From the NCBI GenBank assembly GCA_051819745.1, contig JBNJGO010000030.1, forward strand, positions 1-12,094: a DNA stretch of 12,094 bases, given 5' to 3'. Of this stretch, positions 1 to 7,319 are shown one piece after another. Numbering within the stretch: position 1 is the first letter of the stretch; the number at the start of each line of letters is the position of its first letter. The translations under genes and the position numbers were made by a program. The stretch comes from SKGA01 sp051819745 (GTDB lineage Archaea > Nanobdellota > Nanobdellia > Woesearchaeales > SKGA01). Below the pieces are notes generated by a model. It was not told the origin of the DNA and did not search any database. It was given only the letters and a program-made list of their open reading frames with translations.

Positions 1-304
1 CGCTCCAATCTCGGGTCAAAGAGTGTTGTTTGCGTATGTATGCTCCTTGTTTTTTTCCCTCTTCTCTGTTGTCGTTTCTGGTTTGATTGGGTGTTTTTAT
101 TGGTTCTTTTTTCTTTGTCAGAAAAGACCTCTCCAAAAACACCTTTGTTGAGGTGTTTTTGTCCATATTTCATGGTACAAGTTGTTTTTTTTTTATCTTG
201 TTGGTTATACAATGTTATTCCTTTTTGGGTGGGGCCGTAAAGAAAGTGTTCCATTCTGGTTATGATTGTAAAAAAATTAAAGAAAAAATAAAAATATACT
301 CTAT
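1..304. other. Gene-free T-rich stretch
   Basis: I see no convincing gene here. The first 46 bases are richer in G+C than the rest and end in a possible small hairpin (GCGT/ATGC, 32-43) followed by T- and C-rich sequence. They could be the 3' end of an RNA gene or coding region lying to the left of the window, but I cannot name it. The remainder is strongly T-rich on the plus strand. Open frames at 40-240 and 87-308 have a composition that simply follows these T runs, so I do not call them. A hairpin at 134-161 is listed separately. Confidence 0.5.
134..161. terminator. 11-bp hairpin, possible terminator
   Basis: CAAAAACACCT and AGGTGTTTTTG form a perfect 11-bp stem around the six-base loop ttgttg. 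There is no long T run directly after it on either strand, so the terminator reading is weak. It lies about 145 bases beyond the end of the minus-strand lipoprotein gene. The arm AGGTGTTTTT resembles the Shine-Dalgarno leaders used at 8252 and 5659 in this window. Confidence 0.3.
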
Positions 305-514
305 TTAAATCATAGAACCAATTTCTACAGCTTCAGATTCATTTTCCCAATCTGATTCGACGCTCGATACTACGTCTTCTTCAGTTTGAATATCTTCATA
401 TGAGTCATTTTCAGTGTCGATGATTGGTTCTTCTGTTTGTTTCAAATCACAACTTACAAGTAATGTCGTTGATATGATAAAAACTATTAATACTACTGTC
501 ATCCATCGATTCAT
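305..514 (-). CDS. Small acidic lipoprotein, family unknown
   Basis: A 69-residue protein with a hydrophobic N-terminal segment ending in the lipobox LLVSC. After lipid attachment at that cysteine and signal removal, the mature part would be a short, strongly acidic tail rich in Asp, Glu and Ser, with no recognisable fold. It should sit on the outer face of the cell membrane. I chose the start at 514 because GGGTGA lies four bases upstream; an in-frame ATG at 538 has no such signal. It follows the secreted coiled-coil gene by about 47 bases on the same strand and is probably co-transcribed with it. Its function is unknown. It could be a linker or partner of that protein, but this is inference. 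Confidence 0.6.
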   Translation of the reverse strand: MNRWMTVVLIVFIISTTLLVSCDLKQTEEPIIDTENDSYEDIQTEEDVVSSVESDWENESEAVEIGSMI

Positions 515-561
515 ATTTTCACCCTTTATCCGATTCATTTTGTTTCACTATTTTTTTTATC

Positions 562-1506
562 CTAATTAACATTGTTTTGCCCAGAACTCATATTTATCGT
601 ATTTCCAAGTTCTTGTTTTATATTTTTTGCAAAACTATCATTTTCAAAAGATTCGTTTCCAACGTGTGCTCTGATTCTTTCACGAACAGATTCCATCTGT
701 TTTTTAATATTTTCTTGAATATTTCTTTGTCCAACTGATTGCTGTATTCGTTCTCGTTTGAACGCGTTTATTTTTTCTTTTCTTTGTTCAACAGTCATAT
801 TTCCAAATGTTTGTCTTACTGCTTGTTTTGCTTCATCAATTCCTGCGCTTCCAGATCTAATTTGTTGAACTATTTTATCAGCTTGTGGATGACCTATAGT
901 CTCTAATGTTTCTCTTACACGTTGGGCGTTTAATTCTTTTCGTTGTTCTCGAATATTTTCATTCAATGCTTTAAGTTCACCATCTTCATGTATAGATCCC
1001 ATTATGTTTTCTCGATCATCTTCGGTTAAAATTTCCGAAATTGTTCGTTTGAATTTTCCAGTCCACGCTGTACTTTCAGTTTTGTATTGGCTGTATTTTT
1101 GAACAGTATTATTTTCTGAAACAGTACTCTCTATTGATTGTACTTCATCTAGAATTGATTTCAAATTGATTAAAATTTGTTGCAAATCTTCAGTAGATTG
1201 ACTTTCGTATTCCGATTCTATATATTCAATAGTTTGTTCTCCAATATGGACATTTCTCATAATGGATTTCTCTAAACTTAACATTTGAAGTTTTCTTCCT
1301 TTTTCAGTTTGTAATCGTTTAGCTTCTGCTCTTTCTTGAGCACCTAATCTGTTTTCTGTTTCAACCGCTTCTTTTTTATCAACCATTGCTTTGCTTTGAT
1401 CAATTTCTTGATTGCCTTTTTCTTCAGGACCTATTGCTGATGCTAGGGGTACTAATGTAATAACAAGCATCGCCAATATGGTAAAAATCATATATTTTGT
1501 TTTCAT
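562..1506 (-). CDS. Secreted coiled-coil protein, function unknown
   Basis: A 314-residue protein with a clear signal peptide: a basic N-terminus, a hydrophobic stretch and a likely cut after LASA at about residue 24. The mature part has no other membrane segment and is very rich in Glu, Lys, Gln and Arg. Long helical, coiled-coil-like stretches cover roughly residues 30-130 and 165-290, followed by a short Asn/Ser-rich end. GGAGGA lies seven bases before the ATG, supporting the start. It lies 103 bases downstream of the membrane-anchored winged-helix gene, and a 14-bp palindrome sits next to its probable TATA box, so it may be controlled by that regulator (inference). I do not recognise the family; an extracellular structural or surface role is plausible. 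Confidence 0.65.
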   Translation of the reverse strand: MKTKYMIFTILAMLVITLVPLASAIGPEEKGNQEIDQSKAMVDKKEAVETENRLGAQERAEAKRLQTEKGRKLQMLSLEKSIMRNVHIGEQTIEYIESEYESQSTEDLQQILINLKSILDEVQSIESTVSENNTVQKYSQYKTESTAWTGKFKRTISEILTEDDRENIMGSIHEDGELKALNENIREQRKELNAQRVRETLETIGHPQADKIVQQIRSGSAGIDEAKQAVRQTFGNMTVEQRKEKINAFKRERIQQSVGQRNIQENIKKQMESVRERIRAHVGNESFENDSFAKNIKQELGNTINMSSGQNNVN

Positions 1507-1565
1507 ATTATTCCTCCAAGCTGGTACTTACGACCAACCTATTATATTGTTGGGTGGAACAACCC

Positions 1566-1575
1566 TTTAATATTT
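1566..1575 (-). promoter_or_regulatory. Probable TATA box of the coiled-coil gene
   Basis: On the minus strand AAATATTAAA lies about 64 bases before the ATG at 1506. A start near 1543 would give a leader of about 37 bases that includes the GGAGGA ribosome binding site. The palindrome at 1577-1590 overlaps the position where the BRE element would lie. Confidence 0.4.
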
Positions 1576-1576
1576 C

Positions 1577-1590
1577 CCGGAAATTTCCGG
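1577..1590. promoter_or_regulatory. Perfect 14-bp palindrome, candidate operator
   Basis: CCGGAAATTTCCGG is a perfect palindrome directly upstream of the probable TATA box of the secreted coiled-coil gene. A further half-site-like TTCGGAAC follows at about 1596-1603. It is GC-rich for its surroundings. A dimeric winged-helix protein, such as the membrane-bound regulator encoded next door, would suit such a site. The link is inference. Confidence 0.45.
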
Positions 1591-1609
1591 AACTATTCGG
1601 AACACTCCT

Positions 1610-2344
1610 TTATTTTGACTCTACTAATCGTATCGTGTTAGTCATACCTGTTTTTTCTTTTGTTATAATATTATTTCTTTCTAAAGAAGCAATATTTCTT
1701 GAAAGTGATGATTTTACAATTCCGATTTCTTTTTCTAATTTTGCTTGAGTACTCCTGCCTTTTTGTAACTTCAGATATTCTACAATCTTTTTTTGACGGG
1801 GTGTAAGAGTCTTATCTTCAAAAACATACTTTTTTTTATGCTTAAATCTTTGTCGATTATACCTTCTAATAATTATTATCGCACCAATTAATACTATGGT
1901 TCCTGCACTTATAATCAAACCTGTTTTCACCTCTCTTGACAGAGATGAATCTATTTTTTTAATTTGATATTGTATGAGTATGTTTCCTCGACTATTGGTT
2001 GTTGCACCTTTTATGATAAGATGATCTTTAGAATCTTCAAACCCTGAAAATCCAGGTGCTTTAATATAATTCACAACACTTCCTTTTGGTAGTTTGATGT
2101 TATACACCAAATCAGAAAATATGTTATTAGTAGTAATATTCAATAACCATCTTGAACCATCTTTAGAAGTATATTCTTCGCTAGCATTATTACTAAAATT
2201 CTTGAAATTAGTTATTCCTTCAAAGCTAGTTATTCCTGCCTTATCCACTTCAATAGTGATATCCCCATAATACTCTTCGCCACTTGCCATTGAAGAAAAA
2301 ATGAGGAAGGAAAGTAGTAGTAAAACGAGCAATTTTTGGTTCAT
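1610..2344 (-). CDS. One-pass membrane winged-helix regulator
   Basis: A 244-residue protein in three parts. Residues 1-22 are a signal peptide or first membrane segment. Residues 23-138 form a polar, beta-rich domain expected outside the cell. A membrane helix at about 142-160 is followed by a very basic stop-transfer stretch. Residues 178-240 look like a MarR-like winged helix (LTPRQKKIVEYL, QAKLEKEIG, SSLSRNIASLERNNII). This layout matches archaeal membrane-tethered HTH proteins of the DUF7343 type: an outer sensor passing a signal to a cytoplasmic DNA-binding domain. The start at 2344 is supported by a TATA box 27 bases upstream and the lack of a Shine-Dalgarno, so the mRNA is probably leaderless. 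The secreted coiled-coil gene downstream is a likely target. Confidence 0.75.
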   Translation of the reverse strand: MNQKLLVLLLLSFLIFSSMASGEEYYGDITIEVDKAGITSFEGITNFKNFSNNASEEYTSKDGSRWLLNITTNNIFSDLVYNIKLPKGSVVNYIKAPGFSGFEDSKDHLIIKGATTNSRGNILIQYQIKKIDSSLSREVKTGLIISAGTIVLIGAIIIIRRYNRQRFKHKKKYVFEDKTLTPRQKKIVEYLKLQKGRSTQAKLEKEIGIVKSSLSRNIASLERNNIITKEKTGMTNTIRLVESK

Positions 2345-2367
2345 AACAAATATTACACTATTTTAAA

Positions 2368-2375
2368 TTTATAAA
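2368..2375 (-). promoter_or_regulatory. TATA box of the membrane regulator gene
   Basis: TTTATAAA, centred 27.5 bases before the A of the ATG at 2344. This spacing puts the transcription start at the start codon. Confidence 0.65.
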
Positions 2376-2443
2376 TCTTCGTATATTCTTCGTGTATTAT
2401 ACTTCGCCCTATTGTTGTTTATAGTGGCCTTTGAATGAGAAAT

Positions 2444-2451
2444 TTTATAAA
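2444..2451 (+). promoter_or_regulatory. TATA box of the phosphoesterase gene
   Basis: TTTATAAA, centred 26.5 bases before the ATG at 2474. It lies inside the reading frame extended to the ATG at 2435, which argues that the upstream ATG is not used. Confidence 0.65.
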
Positions 2452-2473
2452 CAGTTTAGTCTTGCATTTTCAT

Positions 2474-3517
2474 ATGAAAACCATTTCTATCTCAACAAAA
2501 CAACCAGAAATAATTTTCATATCAGACATTCATGGAAACAAAGAATCAATCCGTTCCATAGTAGATTATCTTCAAACACTATCTTTTGATTGTATTATAC
2601 TTGGAGGTGACATTCCTGATTTCACAAAAGCAACATTCACTTTTATTCTCAAACAATTCTTGAAATGTGATGTCCCGATTATACTTTTTCCAGGAAGTCA
2701 TGAGAATAGTGAGCGATACGATGCTGTTATTTCTCTTTTCAAAGATACTCCTTTACTCATTGATGCAAAACAATCTTCAAACCAAAGAATTCGTTTCGGC
2801 CTTTTCGAACTACTTATTATTCCTGGGTCCAGTGTTGTTTCCTCAGGAACAAAACCCTACAATGGTGGAAACATGTATTTGCTTGATGAAAAGAATACGC
2901 CTTCCATAAAACGGAACGTTTCACTCAAACTCAAGAAGAAGAAATTCGCTAAACGAGCAGAACCCTTTTTTATGACTGATATACGTAAAATGATTGCAAG
3001 AAAAACAATTATTCCTCGAAAAAGACAGATTGTATTCACTCACGAACCTCCTTTATTCTCAACAAAAAGGGCTATTGACACTGCGCAATTTGGCATTCCA
3101 ACTGAATCTTTTGACATTTCAATGAAAGAATTCAAAAAAAACAAACTTGATACATTACTATCTGGAAATACTGAACGAACATTTTCAACAAATTCTCGAA
3201 TTCCTCTCAAAGAAGCTAAAATCCTTAAGGAAAAAGGGTATCCTATGAAATTATACAGTCGAAATGTCGGTAATCCTGCGATAAAAAAGTTACTACAACA
3301 ATACTCGCTAACAAAATTACTTTGCGGTCACATTCACGAAGGAGGACCAAAAGCTATTGACTCAAAAGAATATGCTGTTAAGAATTCCACTTGGAATAAA
3401 ACTGTTTTTATCAATAATGGTCTTGGAAGTGAAGGTAATATTACTCATATTACTTTAAGAAAAGATGGTGCGTTAAAACACCGATTTATCAAAGTGCCAG
3501 ACAACAACTCTTCATAG
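2474..3517 (+). CDS. Calcineurin-like metallophosphoesterase
   Basis: A 347-residue cytoplasmic hydrolase of the calcineurin-like superfamily, which uses two metal ions to cut phosphate esters; the substrate is unknown. Visible motifs in order: DIHGN (Asp18, His20), GGDIPD (Asp46), PGSHEN (His76), THEPP (His190) and CGHIH (His286, His288). The motif normally written GNHE is GSHE here, so the Asn that usually binds the second metal is Ser75. Residues about 125-185 and 195-275 are insertions beyond the minimal fold, the first very rich in Lys. I start the gene at 2474 because a TATA box lies 26.5 bases upstream, which would place the ATG at 2435 outside the transcript. It is divergent from the membrane regulator and convergent with aIF2 gamma. 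Confidence 0.85.
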   Translation: MKTISISTKQPEIIFISDIHGNKESIRSIVDYLQTLSFDCIILGGDIPDFTKATFTFILKQFLKCDVPIILFPGSHENSERYDAVISLFKDTPLLIDAKQSSNQRIRFGLFELLIIPGSSVVSSGTKPYNGGNMYLLDEKNTPSIKRNVSLKLKKKKFAKRAEPFFMTDIRKMIARKTIIPRKRQIVFTHEPPLFSTKRAIDTAQFGIPTESFDISMKEFKKNKLDTLLSGNTERTFSTNSRIPLKEAKILKEKGYPMKLYSRNVGNPAIKKLLQQYSLTKLLCGHIHEGGPKAIDSKEYAVKNSTWNKTVFINNGLGSEGNITHITLRKDGALKHRFIKVPDNNSS

Positions 3518-3561
3518 TATGTTTTCTCTGATGACTCTGTTCAAAAGGGGTATATCGTGCG

Positions 3562-3585
3562 TTTCAAATTGCTGGTTATTTGAAA
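3562..3585. terminator. Hairpin between convergent genes
   Basis: TTTCAAAT and ATTTGAAA form an 8-bp stem with an 8-base loop in the gap between the convergent phosphoesterase and aIF2 gamma genes. It is AT-rich and a T run follows on neither strand, so a termination role rests mostly on position. Confidence 0.3.
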
Positions 3586-3591
3586 AAAGAT

Positions 3592-4947
3592 TTACTCTTG
3601 AATGATTCCAAAACCAATAAGTCTGAAACGATTACCGATTCGTCGAGAAATAGTTACTTTATCTCCCGTTTCTGCACAAATAGGGATTCTAAGAACACAA
3701 TGCGCGATTCCTTTTCCAAGATCTGCAACAACACCGACTGTTTTAGCACTATTGATATTGAGCATAAGCATTTCGTTGTGCTTAAGAGGATCGACTTTGA
3801 AATCTTCGCCAATATTAACAATACGTTCAAGAAGATGAGTTTTTATTCTTAGTTCATACCATACAGGTGGAAGTGTTCCTGGATGACCAACAACATTACC
3901 TGTAAGATGGTCTCCCTTTACAACAGAAGGATCAAGTTCGGTAAGTAATGCGGAACTTCCTCCAGGATATAATTTGTCCACGCTCTTGTTACCTGTTTTA
4001 ATACTAGTAATTTTTGTTGTCAAGGGTTTTGCGACAAGTTTATTTTGCTCTTCAACAAGACGTCCAGGTCGCAATTCGACAGTATCTCCTTTTGAGAAAG
4101 ATCCTTGAACAACACTCCCTCCAAGAATACCTCCTGTCAATGTAGTGGGATCAAAACCTGGTTTGTTGATATCAAATGACCGAGCGACAAAAAACATAGG
4201 ATTAGCATTCTTATCTCGTTTTGGTGTTGGAATATGTTTTTCAATAGCTGAAATAAGAAGGTCCATATTTACTCCTTGTTGTGCACTTACAGGTATGATT
4301 GGAGCGGACTCATAAGCAGTATTTTTGAGAAATTCTTTGATTTCGTTATAATTTCGTTTTGCTCGATCCTCACTAACAAGATCGATTTTATTTTGAACTA
4401 CAATAATATTTTTCATACCTGCAAGTTCAAGTGCCATCAAATGCTCCTTAGTTTGTGGTTGGGGACAAGTCTCGTTTGCAGCGACAAGAAGAATTGCTCC
4501 GTCCATGATGGTGGAACCTGAAAGCATCGTAGCCATCAAGCTCTCGTGACCTGGGGCGTCAACGAAAGATATCTTTCGAACAACTTCTGTCTTATTTTTA
4601 GTAACAGGATGTTTTTCCTTTGTTGTGAAACACTCTGGATCTTCAAGCGAAGAATCTTTTCGAAAAGTAGTATCTGCATACCCTAACCGGATAGTGATTC
4701 CTCGTTTCATCTCTTCAGAATGAGTGTCGGTCCATTTACCAGATAATTGTTCTGTGAGTGTGGTTTTACCGTGATCAACGTGACCGATAAGACCAATATT
4801 AATTTCAGGCTGTTGTGCCTTAGATGTTTTTTTAGAAGAGGATTTTTTTTTAGTTGAAGATGTTGTAGATGATGTTTTTTTCTCAGCGGTCTTTTTACTG
4901 GTTGTTTTTTTACTTGTAGAACGCTTTGTCGTGGTTTTCTTTGGCAT
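3592..4947 (-). CDS. eif2g: Translation initiation factor 2 subunit gamma
   Basis: The GTP-binding subunit of the archaeal aIF2 trimer, which carries initiator Met-tRNA to the small ribosomal subunit. The GTPase motifs are all present: GHVDHGKT (residues 55-62), RGITIRLGYAD, DAPGHE, NKID and SAQ. Beta-barrel domains 2 and 3 follow, ending in the typical RLIGFG. Two things are unusual. The first 46 residues are an added tail made almost only of Lys, Ser and Thr. The segment between the switch I region and DAPGHE, which in many archaea carries a four-cysteine zinc knuckle, has a single Cys (ECFTTKEKH), so the zinc site appears lost. The length of 451 exceeds the usual 410 or so because of the tail. 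A TATA box 27 bases upstream of the ATG, with no Shine-Dalgarno, indicates a leaderless mRNA. Confidence 0.96.
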   Translation of the reverse strand: MPKKTTTKRSTSKKTTSKKTAEKKTSSTTSSTKKKSSSKKTSKAQQPEINIGLIGHVDHGKTTLTEQLSGKWTDTHSEEMKRGITIRLGYADTTFRKDSSLEDPECFTTKEKHPVTKNKTEVVRKISFVDAPGHESLMATMLSGSTIMDGAILLVAANETCPQPQTKEHLMALELAGMKNIIVVQNKIDLVSEDRAKRNYNEIKEFLKNTAYESAPIIPVSAQQGVNMDLLISAIEKHIPTPKRDKNANPMFFVARSFDINKPGFDPTTLTGGILGGSVVQGSFSKGDTVELRPGRLVEEQNKLVAKPLTTKITSIKTGNKSVDKLYPGGSSALLTELDPSVVKGDHLTGNVVGHPGTLPPVWYELRIKTHLLERIVNIGEDFKVDPLKHNEMLMLNINSAKTVGVVADLGKGIAHCVLRIPICAETGDKVTISRRIGNRFRLIGFGIIQE

Positions 4948-4970
4948 ATTGTTGTGGTATTAGTCGAGGA

Positions 4971-4978
4971 TTTATAAA
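4971..4978 (-). promoter_or_regulatory. TATA box of aIF2 gamma gene
   Basis: TTTATAAA, centred 27.5 bases before the ATG at 4947, again predicting a transcript that begins at or next to the start codon. Confidence 0.7.
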
Positions 4979-5067
4979 CTTAACCCTGTTGTTTTCTCTT
5001 GTTATCTGCTTTCATAGTTTTTATTTTTTTAGGACTCTGTTTTTAAAAAGTTACAAAAAGCACAAAA

Positions 5068-5075
5068 TTTATAAA
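5068..5075 (+). promoter_or_regulatory. TATA box of the 5S rRNA gene
   Basis: TTTATAAA, centred about 26.5 bases before the predicted 5' end of 5S rRNA. It shows that the 5S gene has its own promoter, and it calibrates the TATA-to-start distance used for other genes here. Confidence 0.75.
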
Positions 5076-5097
5076 CTACTTGTTGTTTTCTTTCGGT

Positions 5098-5210
5098 TGG
5101 ACGGTCACAGCGGCGTGGTCTACCCGAACCCGTTTCGAACTCGGAAGTCAAGCACGTCTACGTCTTGTATTGTACTGTGCTTCTGCACGGGAAGTGCAAG
5201 TAGCTGTCCA
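5098..5210 (+). rRNA. rrf: 5S ribosomal RNA, stand-alone
   Basis: This is a GC-rich island in AT-rich DNA with 5S hallmarks: ACAGCGGCG near the 5' end, CCCGAACCCG, then GAACTCGGAAGTCAAGC, a conserved loop sequence of 5S rRNA. The ends pair as helix I: 5099-5105 with 5203-5209 form seven pairs including G-U, and T5098-A5210 can extend them. The length of about 113 is a little below the common 120. No 16S or 23S rRNA is adjacent in the window, so the gene is transcribed alone from its own TATA box, which is common in archaea with scattered rRNA genes. T-rich sequence directly after the 3' end should terminate it. The exact ends are approximate to one or two bases. Confidence 0.93.
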
Positions 5211-5224
5211 TTTTCTCTTCTTTC
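5211..5224 (+). terminator. T-rich terminator of 5S rRNA
   Basis: TTTTCTCTTCTTTC follows the 3' arm of helix I directly. Pyrimidine or T tracts are the usual archaeal termination signal for stable RNA genes. Confidence 0.55.
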
Positions 5225-5245
5225 TTATTCCTTCAATATATTTTT

Positions 5246-5659
5246 TTAAAACCATCTATCTTTATATGTTGAAATGATTGAATCGGTTTTATCCATGCCT
5301 TGTTTGATGTATGAATCGATTTCTTTACCAATGTCTCTTTTTGTGTGATAATCTTCTCTTACTGGATGAAATACAGAATCAGTTGTATTTCCAAAATAGA
5401 CTTCAGCACGATTTTTCTCATTAATAACAACTACTTTGTTAAGATCTCGAAAGTCTTGTGGAAAACCATCTTCAGCAGAAATATTATAGTATGTTATTGT
5501 ATCTCTTATTGTCGAAACAGGACTTAGGTATTCTCCTAAAAAAAACATTCCTGTCATCGCTCCAATAGTGAGTCCTTTTTTAACATACTTCCATCCCTTA
5601 CCTGTTTTTGATTTCTTAACACTTTGTTCTTTTTGTTGTTCTTTTTGTTCTTCTTGCAT
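5246..5659 (-). CDS. Small membrane protein, family unknown
   Basis: A 137-residue protein. The first 27 residues are polar, first Glu/Gln-rich and then basic. One membrane helix follows at about 29-47 (GLTIGAMTGMFFLGEYLSPVS). The last 90 residues are soluble and mixed alpha/beta-like, with NKVVVINEKNRAEVYFG as a likely beta hairpin and a helical end. The basic residues before the helix predict a cytoplasmic N-terminus and an outer C-terminal domain. The start is firm: GAGGTG lies five bases before the ATG. The gene converges on the 5S rRNA gene. Upstream, at about 5710-5738, a stretch resembles the palindrome-plus-TATA region of the secreted coiled-coil gene. I do not recognise the family. 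Confidence 0.65.
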   Translation of the reverse strand: MQEEQKEQQKEQSVKKSKTGKGWKYVKKGLTIGAMTGMFFLGEYLSPVSTIRDTITYYNISAEDGFPQDFRDLNKVVVINEKNRAEVYFGNTTDSVFHPVREDYHTKRDIGKEIDSYIKQGMDKTDSIISTYKDRWF

Positions 5660-5803
5660 AAAAACACCTCGATTAATTATTTAGAAATTATTGTTAAAAG
5701 GTGTGTTGGAATATTTTTCGCAAATATTTCGGAGAACTAATTTTCACTCTTTTTTTAAGATTAAAATATTTGAAATTGTTTATGAAAAATTTGAACAATA
5801 ATT

Positions 5804-6607
5804 CTACTTAAGATATTTTGAAAATAACGCGCTTGTCAAGTAAAGAATTGCCAGTATCAAGACAATAATGGGTCCTGTTGCAAAATCAAGACTGTAAGAA
5901 AGAAATAATCCTATAACAGTTGCAAATAATGCAATTAAAGAAGCTCTGAACATTATTTTTTTAATCGTTCTACTGAAAAACTGTGCAGTTGCGGCCGGTA
6001 ATGTAAGAATTGCAATCATAAGTACAATACCTACAACTCGTATGGTTGCTACAATTGTGAGTGCGATAAGTGCAAAAAGAATGATGTTTACAAGCGTAAC
6101 CTTCATATTTCTCGTTTGAGCATACTCTTCATCAAATGTAACTGAAAGAAAACTGTTATACAGTAAATATGTTGTTAGAAGTATTACCACGTCTAAAATC
6201 AGAATCAGATAAAGATCAAGTTGAGAGACTAATAGTATATTTCCAAAAAGATAAGTGAACAAATCTGTAGCATAACCTGGTGTGAGAAATATAAATACAA
6301 GCCCTATTGCCATTCCTGTCGCCCAAAGAAAACTCAATAACGTATCCAATCTATTTCGTTGATTTTTTCTAAATAACGCGATGCTAACTGCAGAAACCAA
6401 ACTAAAAATAACGCCTCCAATCAAAGGATTTATTTGTAAATAATAACCTATACCAAGTCCTCCAAAACCTGCATGAGCTATACTTCCTGAAATTAAAGAC
6501 ATGCGTTTTACAACAATGTATGTGCCGATGACTCCTGCTGCGATTGACGCGAGAATAGATACGAAAAGCGCATTTTGAAAGAATTGATACGTTAAAACTT
6601 CAAACAT
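5804..6607 (-). CDS. znuB: Zinc/manganese ABC transporter permease
   Basis: The membrane channel of a metal importer of the ABC-3 family (ZnuB/TroC/MntB). The 267 residues are almost entirely hydrophobic, with seven or eight membrane helices. The N-terminal region has family features (YIVVKRMSLISGSIAHAGFGGLGIGYYL), and the loop QTRNMKVTLVN fits the ATPase-coupling region. The length is normal. The ATG at 6607 overlaps the end of the ATPase gene by eight bases, so translation is probably coupled and there is no separate ribosome binding site. It is the last gene of the three-gene operon; a poorly conserved AT-rich gap follows. Zinc is favoured over manganese because of the binding protein and Fur-type regulator, but the sequence alone does not prove it. 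Confidence 0.9.
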   Translation of the reverse strand: MFEVLTYQFFQNALFVSILASIAAGVIGTYIVVKRMSLISGSIAHAGFGGLGIGYYLQINPLIGGVIFSLVSAVSIALFRKNQRNRLDTLLSFLWATGMAIGLVFIFLTPGYATDLFTYLFGNILLVSQLDLYLILILDVVILLTTYLLYNSFLSVTFDEEYAQTRNMKVTLVNIILFALIALTIVATIRVVGIVLMIAILTLPAATAQFFSRTIKKIMFRASLIALFATVIGLFLSYSLDFATGPIIVLILAILYLTSALFSKYLK

Positions 6608-7304
6608 GACACATCCCTTTCATCTTATCTGAATTAGCACCATGATAACGAATAGTATGTGTTTTACATTTATTCACACAAACGATTTCTTTGGAGTATT
6701 TTGCCAACATTTCAAAATCATGATCAACTATAACGATGGCAATTTCTTTGTTAAGCTCTTGAAGTATAGAATAAAAATCTTCTTGTATGTGGATATCAAG
6801 ATTTGACATGGGTTCGTCAAGAATTAATAATTTAGGTTTATTCACTAATGCTCGAGCAACAAAAACTCGTTGTTTTTCACCACCTGAAAGCTCATTTAAG
6901 TTTTTATCCTTGTAATTTACAATACCTAATCGCTTCAATGCATTTATAGCACGTTCTTTATCAGTTTTAGAATATTTTTTAATAAGATTATTTCCCATAA
7001 GTCCCATTAACACAACTTCAAAAACAGTAATAGGATAGTCAAAATCAACATTTTTGAATTGAGATAAATAACCAATATCTTTTCGAGCTTTGCGAGGTTG
7101 TTTTCCAAAAACTCGTATTTGTCCTTTTGTTGGTTTAAGTAAGCCAAGAATTAATTTCAAAAGTGTTGTCTTACCACCTCCATTAGGTCCAATAATTCCT
7201 AAAAAATCATCTTCATAAATTGGTAGATTAATATCTTTAAGAAACTCATCGTTAGTATAACTGAATGATAGATTTTCAATGGTAATTATTTCTTTTCGTT
7301 TCAT
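6600..7304 (-). CDS. znuC: Zinc/manganese ABC transporter ATPase
   Basis: The ATP-hydrolysing subunit that drives metal uptake from the cytoplasmic face. All ABC motifs are intact in 234 residues: Walker A GPNGGGKTT (39-47), Q-loop YLSQFKNVDFDYP, signature LSGGEKQR, Walker B LLILDEP, D-loop SNLD and H-loop VDHD. The C-terminal tail (CVNKCKTHTIRYHG, then GMCHV) carries extra Cys and His. This fits the short CVNK...YHG tail of the ZnuC/TroB branch and may bind metal, though that is inference. The gene lies 15 bases after the binding-protein gene, with no evident Shine-Dalgarno, and overlaps the permease gene by eight bases. Confidence 0.93.
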   Translation of the reverse strand: MKRKEIITIENLSFSYTNDEFLKDINLPIYEDDFLGIIGPNGGGKTTLLKLILGLLKPTKGQIRVFGKQPRKARKDIGYLSQFKNVDFDYPITVFEVVLMGLMGNNLIKKYSKTDKERAINALKRLGIVNYKDKNLNELSGGEKQRVFVARALVNKPKLLILDEPMSNLDIHIQEDFYSILQELNKEIAIVIVDHDFEMLAKYSKEIVCVNKCKTHTIRYHGANSDKMKGMCHV

Positions 7305-7319
7305 TTTAAATCATAAAAA

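Noticed and set aside
40..308. Two overlapping plus-strand open frames of 66 and 73 codons
   Set aside because: Their composition (Phe, Leu, Val) follows from T runs, there is no TATA box or ribosome binding site at a fitting distance, and they overlap each other.
2435..2473. Upstream start of the phosphoesterase
   Set aside because: The best TATA box lies inside this extension, 26.5 bases before the ATG at 2474, and the extra residues add nothing to the phosphoesterase fold.
4276..4521. Plus-strand open frame of 81 codons
   Set aside because: It lies wholly antisense to the GTPase domain of aIF2 gamma.
4926..5277. Plus-strand open frames across the 5S region
   Set aside because: They read through the 5S rRNA gene and its flanks; the RNA gene explains the sequence.
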